Source of the DNA: Acidobacteriaceae bacterium
Lineage (GTDB): Bacteria; Acidobacteriota; Terriglobia; Terriglobales; SbA1
DNA length: 7,899 bases
NCBI GenBank assembly: GCA_019237515.1
Contig: JAFAGX010000048.1
Coordinates: forward strand, 1 to 7,899
Direction: 5' to 3'
The translations under genes were made by a program, and so were the position numbers. Shown piece after piece: positions 5,747-7,899 of the stretch; position 1 is the first letter of the stretch; each line of letters starts with the position of its first letter. The notes below the pieces were generated by a model. That model did no database searches and was not told the origin of the DNA. It saw only the letters and a program-made list of their open reading frames with translations.

Positions 5747-7405
5747 TTGGCGCGCAAAGTCCTCCTTGCCGATGACAGTGTGACTGCCCAGAACATGGGC
5801 CGCCGCATCCTTGTGGATGCCGGCTATGAAGTGGTTACGGTCAACAATGGTTCCTCTGCCCTGAAAAAGGTCACGGAATCCAAGCCCGATCTGATCGTGC
5901 TGGATGTTTACATGCCCGGATATGGAGGGCTGGAAGTGTGCCAGCGGATCCGGGAGGCACAAGAGACGGCGCGCATTCCAATATTGCTAACGGTAGGAAA
6001 ACTGGAACCGTTCAAAGCCGATGAGGCTCGTCGGGTACGTGCGGATGCCTTCATCGTAAAGCCGTTTGAAGCCAGCGAACTGCTTACTGCGTTAGCCAAA
6101 TTGGAAGACAAGATTGTGCCGCAGCCAAGCGGGCGAAAATCGGGCCGCAAGAACTTCGCCGATGAGGAGCCCGGCGTCAGCAAAGCATTTGGAGATGTGG
6201 AAAGTGGTTGGAAGAACCGCCTGAAAATTCCGCCACCTCATCATTCACGAACTCAAGATCGGGCCGCCAGTGCGAGTTCTGAAACCCAACCGGCGTTAGA
6301 AGAGGAGCCGAAAACTGTCGTTGAACAGCCGTCCGCTTCAAACGACTTTGTAGCAGAAAACGCTCCTGCTCCTGTGGCGGAAGCAGTTCCGCCGAGCAAG
6401 GAAGTTGCGCATGCAGTACAAAGTCCTGAGTCCTCTATCGGCGACGCTCAAATCACCTCTGAACCTCCAGTGCGCGTGCCGGAGCCCGTAGCCGAGCGAC
6501 CTCAGGATGCGATTCCGACAAATCCGGATGAGGCTGGCAAGCCCACGGAAGCGATTCAAGCGGCTGCAATCGATAGCCCTAGTACCAGTAAATCGCACGA
6601 GGAAGAAGTGGCTGCAGCATTGGCATCGTTAGCTCCTACCAACGGACACTCGTCAAGCTCGTCCGCGGAAGTTCCAGTGACGATGGCAGCCGCAGTAGCA
6701 GTCGAAACCTACAGTGGCCCACGCTGGATTGCGGCACAAGTTGCGCTGAGCGACGATGAATCGTCGCTGATTCTTGATCAGGAAATGCAGAAGGCGTTCG
6801 CGGCCTTCGCCGCAGCGGATGCCGCGAGGATGAGTTCGTCGTGCGAGTACGGTGCCGCAGAGGCTGCTGAGCTGCCGCAATCTCCTGTGGCGATCGAGGC
6901 TGAGCCGAAAGAGGACACTCCGACGTCATCTGCGATCGCGGTTGGAGAACAGAATTCAGTCCCGGCAATTCAGGACGAACCATCTGCTGCCGAAACCAGG
7001 CCGGAAGAGACTGAAGCGAAGGCGGCGTACGCAGCTGCGGCCTCCGCTACTTCGAGTGCAGCAGTCGCTGAAGCCAGCACGCATACCCTTCCTACACCAG
7101 AGGTCGCGCCCTCTGAGATTGTTTCGCCTGGAGAACCACAGCACCATGCCGAGCTGGCCTCAGCCTGGGCAAGTTGGAAGCAGGTTCGCGACTCGGTTTC
7201 AAGCCCGGAGTTCACATCCCAGGTTGCAGATGCAGCGGCCACCGGGTTTAAAGAAATCCGCCACGAAGAACCCGCCTCCCCGCAGGAGCCTGAAGCTGCG
7301 GCCGAAGACGATGGCGCAATCGCCAGCATCGTCGATAGCGTTCTTGCCGAACTCAAACCCAAGTTGATGGAAGAGATCGCGAAGAAGATGAAGAAAGAGA
7401 AGTAG
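5747..7405 (+). CDS. Response regulator: CheY-like receiver with long disordered tail and short conserved-looking islands
   Basis: This encodes 552 residues. Residues 1-120 form a receiver domain with acidic pair D9-D10, phosphoacceptor D53 in LIVLDVYMPG, T82 and K105 in FIVKPFE, so phosphorylation looks possible. No DNA-binding or enzymatic output domain follows. Residues of about 125-520 are rich in Ala, Glu, Pro and Ser, with charged tracts, and are probably disordered. Ordered-looking islands interrupt it: HEEEVAAALASLAP (near 285), GPRWIAAQVAL with DQEMQKAF (324 onward), and ELASAWASWKQVRDSV (W474, W477). The last 28 residues (IASIVDSVLAELKPKLMEEI and a Lys-rich end) look like an amphipathic helix. 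The start is TTG 5747, preceded by GAAGGAAG with 6 bases spacing; the receiver begins immediately after. The tail may be a scaffold binding several partners. The partner kinase is not in the window. Confidence 0.88.
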   Translation: MARKVLLADDSVTAQNMGRRILVDAGYEVVTVNNGSSALKKVTESKPDLIVLDVYMPGYGGLEVCQRIREAQETARIPILLTVGKLEPFKADEARRVRADAFIVKPFEASELLTALAKLEDKIVPQPSGRKSGRKNFADEEPGVSKAFGDVESGWKNRLKIPPPHHSRTQDRAASASSETQPALEEEPKTVVEQPSASNDFVAENAPAPVAEAVPPSKEVAHAVQSPESSIGDAQITSEPPVRVPEPVAERPQDAIPTNPDEAGKPTEAIQAAAIDSPSTSKSHEEEVAAALASLAPTNGHSSSSSAEVPVTMAAAVAVETYSGPRWIAAQVALSDDESSLILDQEMQKAFAAFAAADAARMSSSCEYGAAEAAELPQSPVAIEAEPKEDTPTSSAIAVGEQNSVPAIQDEPSAAETRPEETEAKAAYAAAASATSSAAVAEASTHTLPTPEVAPSEIVSPGEPQHHAELASAWASWKQVRDSVSSPEFTSQVADAAATGFKEIRHEEPASPQEPEAAAEDDGAIASIVDSVLAELKPKLMEEIAKKMKKEK

Positions 7406-7453
7406 GGCGTCGCTTGGACGGCTAGACTTCTAGACCATTTGTCGCGCAGACGT

Positions 7454-7483
7454 TTGACCATATTTTCAACCCACCCGTAAAAT
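7454..7483 (+). promoter_or_regulatory. Sigma-70-like promoter for valS
   Basis: TTGACC (7454-7459, 5 of 6) and TAAAAT (7478-7483, 5 of 6) are separated by 18 bases, in an AT-rich pocket of a GC-rich region. Transcription would begin near 7490, leaving a leader of about 93 bases before the valS ATG. This suggests valS is transcribed independently of the response regulator gene. Confidence 0.6.
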
Positions 7484-7516
7484 CAAAATCAGCACTCATC
7501 ATTATCAGAAAGCGTT

Positions 7517-7556
7517 AACTCAGAGCGGATTTGAGTTGCTCTTGCCAGGTACTGGC
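7517..7556 (+). promoter_or_regulatory. Two consecutive hairpins in the valS leader
   Basis: AACTCA (7517-7522) pairs with TGAGTT (7532-7537), and the stem can be extended by AGC/GCT across a 3-base bulge. Next, GCCAG-GTA-CTGGC (7544-7556) is a perfect 5-bp stem with a 3-base loop. No T-box core sequence or terminator T-run was seen, so a known tRNA-sensing riboswitch is not supported. A regulatory role is only a possibility. Confidence 0.3.
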
Positions 7557-7582
7557 TAACTGCTGAGTGCCGATTGTTCTCC

Positions 7583-7899
7583 ATGCCCCACGACTTATCA
7601 AAAGCTTATGAGCCGGGCGCGATTGAGGCGCGCTGGGCTGAATACTGGGTCAAAGAGAAGTTGTTCTCTGTGCCCACGCCGCCACCCGGCGAGACCCGTC
7701 CGGTATTCACGCTGCTGCTCCCTCCGCCGAACGTGACGGGGCGCCTGCACATGGGCCACATGCTGAACCAGACGCAGATGGACATCATTGTGCGCTGGCA
7801 TCGCATGCGAGGATTTCTCACGTTATGGCTTCCGGGCACGGATCATGCCGGAATCGCCACGCAAATGATGGTCGAACGCCAGCTTGCGAAAGAAGGCAA
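7583..7899 (+). CDS. valS: Valyl-tRNA synthetase, N-terminal part (continues beyond window)
   Basis: The visible 105 codons encode the N terminus of class I valyl-tRNA synthetase, which charges tRNA-Val in the cytoplasm. After [18 protein letters not shown] comes the catalytic-core block [18 protein letters not shown], with HMGH as the HIGH-type ATP-binding motif. Then follow the ValRS-typical [17 protein letters not shown] residues. The KMSKS motif, the anticodon-binding domain and the C-terminal coiled coil lie outside the window. The ATG at 7583 gives the expected family N terminus, though no strong Shine-Dalgarno precedes it. Confidence 0.96.
   Translation, partial: MPHDLSKAYEPGAIEARWAEYWVKEKLFSVPTPPPGETRPVFTLLLPPPNVTGRLHMGHMLNQTQMDIIVRWHRMRGFLTLWLPGTDHAGIATQMMVERQLAKEG

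Larger units (their letters stand above)
7406..7582 (+). other. Intergenic region and valS leader
   Basis: No gene is present in these 177 bases. A small CTAGA-CT-TCTAG palindrome (7422-7433) follows the response regulator stop but lacks a T-run, so it is not a convincing terminator. A promoter and two hairpins are listed separately. Confidence 0.5.

Noticed and set aside
7422..7433. CTAGA-CT-TCTAG palindrome as terminator of the response regulator gene
   Set aside because: The loop is only two bases, the stem is AT-rich and short, and no T-run follows.
1..7899. tRNA or rRNA genes, insertion sequences, CRISPR arrays or long repeats
   Set aside because: No cloverleaf-like segment, transposase-like frame, terminal inverted repeat or regularly spaced repeat was seen by reading; no computational search was run.

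Overview
The window looks like the chromosome of a moderately GC-rich bacterium. The long Ala/Glu/Pro-rich response regulator just upstream of valS, the codon use and the style of the hydrogenase genes suggest Acidobacteriota. That assignment is an impression, not something proved from sequence.

Positions 1-5248 (minus strand) carry a tightly packed five-gene operon. In transcription order it encodes an FdhF-like molybdopterin oxidoreductase, a HydB/AsrA-type 4Fe-4S electron-transfer subunit, a HydG/AsrB-type FAD/NAD(P)/2Fe-2S subunit, a HycI-family [NiFe]-hydrogenase maturation protease, and a NuoC-NuoD (HycE/HyfG-like) hydrogenase large subunit whose 3' part lies outside the window. Adjacent genes overlap or are at most 16 bases apart, so they are probably co-transcribed and translationally coupled. 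On paper this is a formate-hydrogenlyase-like complex fitted with an NAD(P)-reactive diaphorase pair.

Both catalytic subunits depart from the textbook active sites. In the FdhF-like protein, the positions matching E. coli FDH-H Lys44, SeCys140, His141 and Arg333 are Arg, Tyr, Cys and Thr. In the hydrogenase subunit the N-terminal nickel-binding motif reads RICGIGGCVH, with Gly where the second Cys of CxxC should be. The maturation protease nevertheless keeps all its metal-binding residues. The assembly may therefore be a derived electron-transfer complex and not a classical formate hydrogenlyase.

Positions 5249-5746 form a roughly 500-base divergent intergenic region. It holds a CRP-type palindrome placed as in a class II activated promoter for the operon, a plus-strand terminator-like hairpin with no obvious gene to serve, and several smaller palindromes.

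Positions 5747-7405 (plus strand) encode a 552-residue single-receiver response regulator with a long low-complexity tail containing short ordered islands. A good sigma-70-like promoter and a short structured leader follow, then the start of valS (7583 to the window end). These plus-strand genes appear functionally unrelated to the operon.
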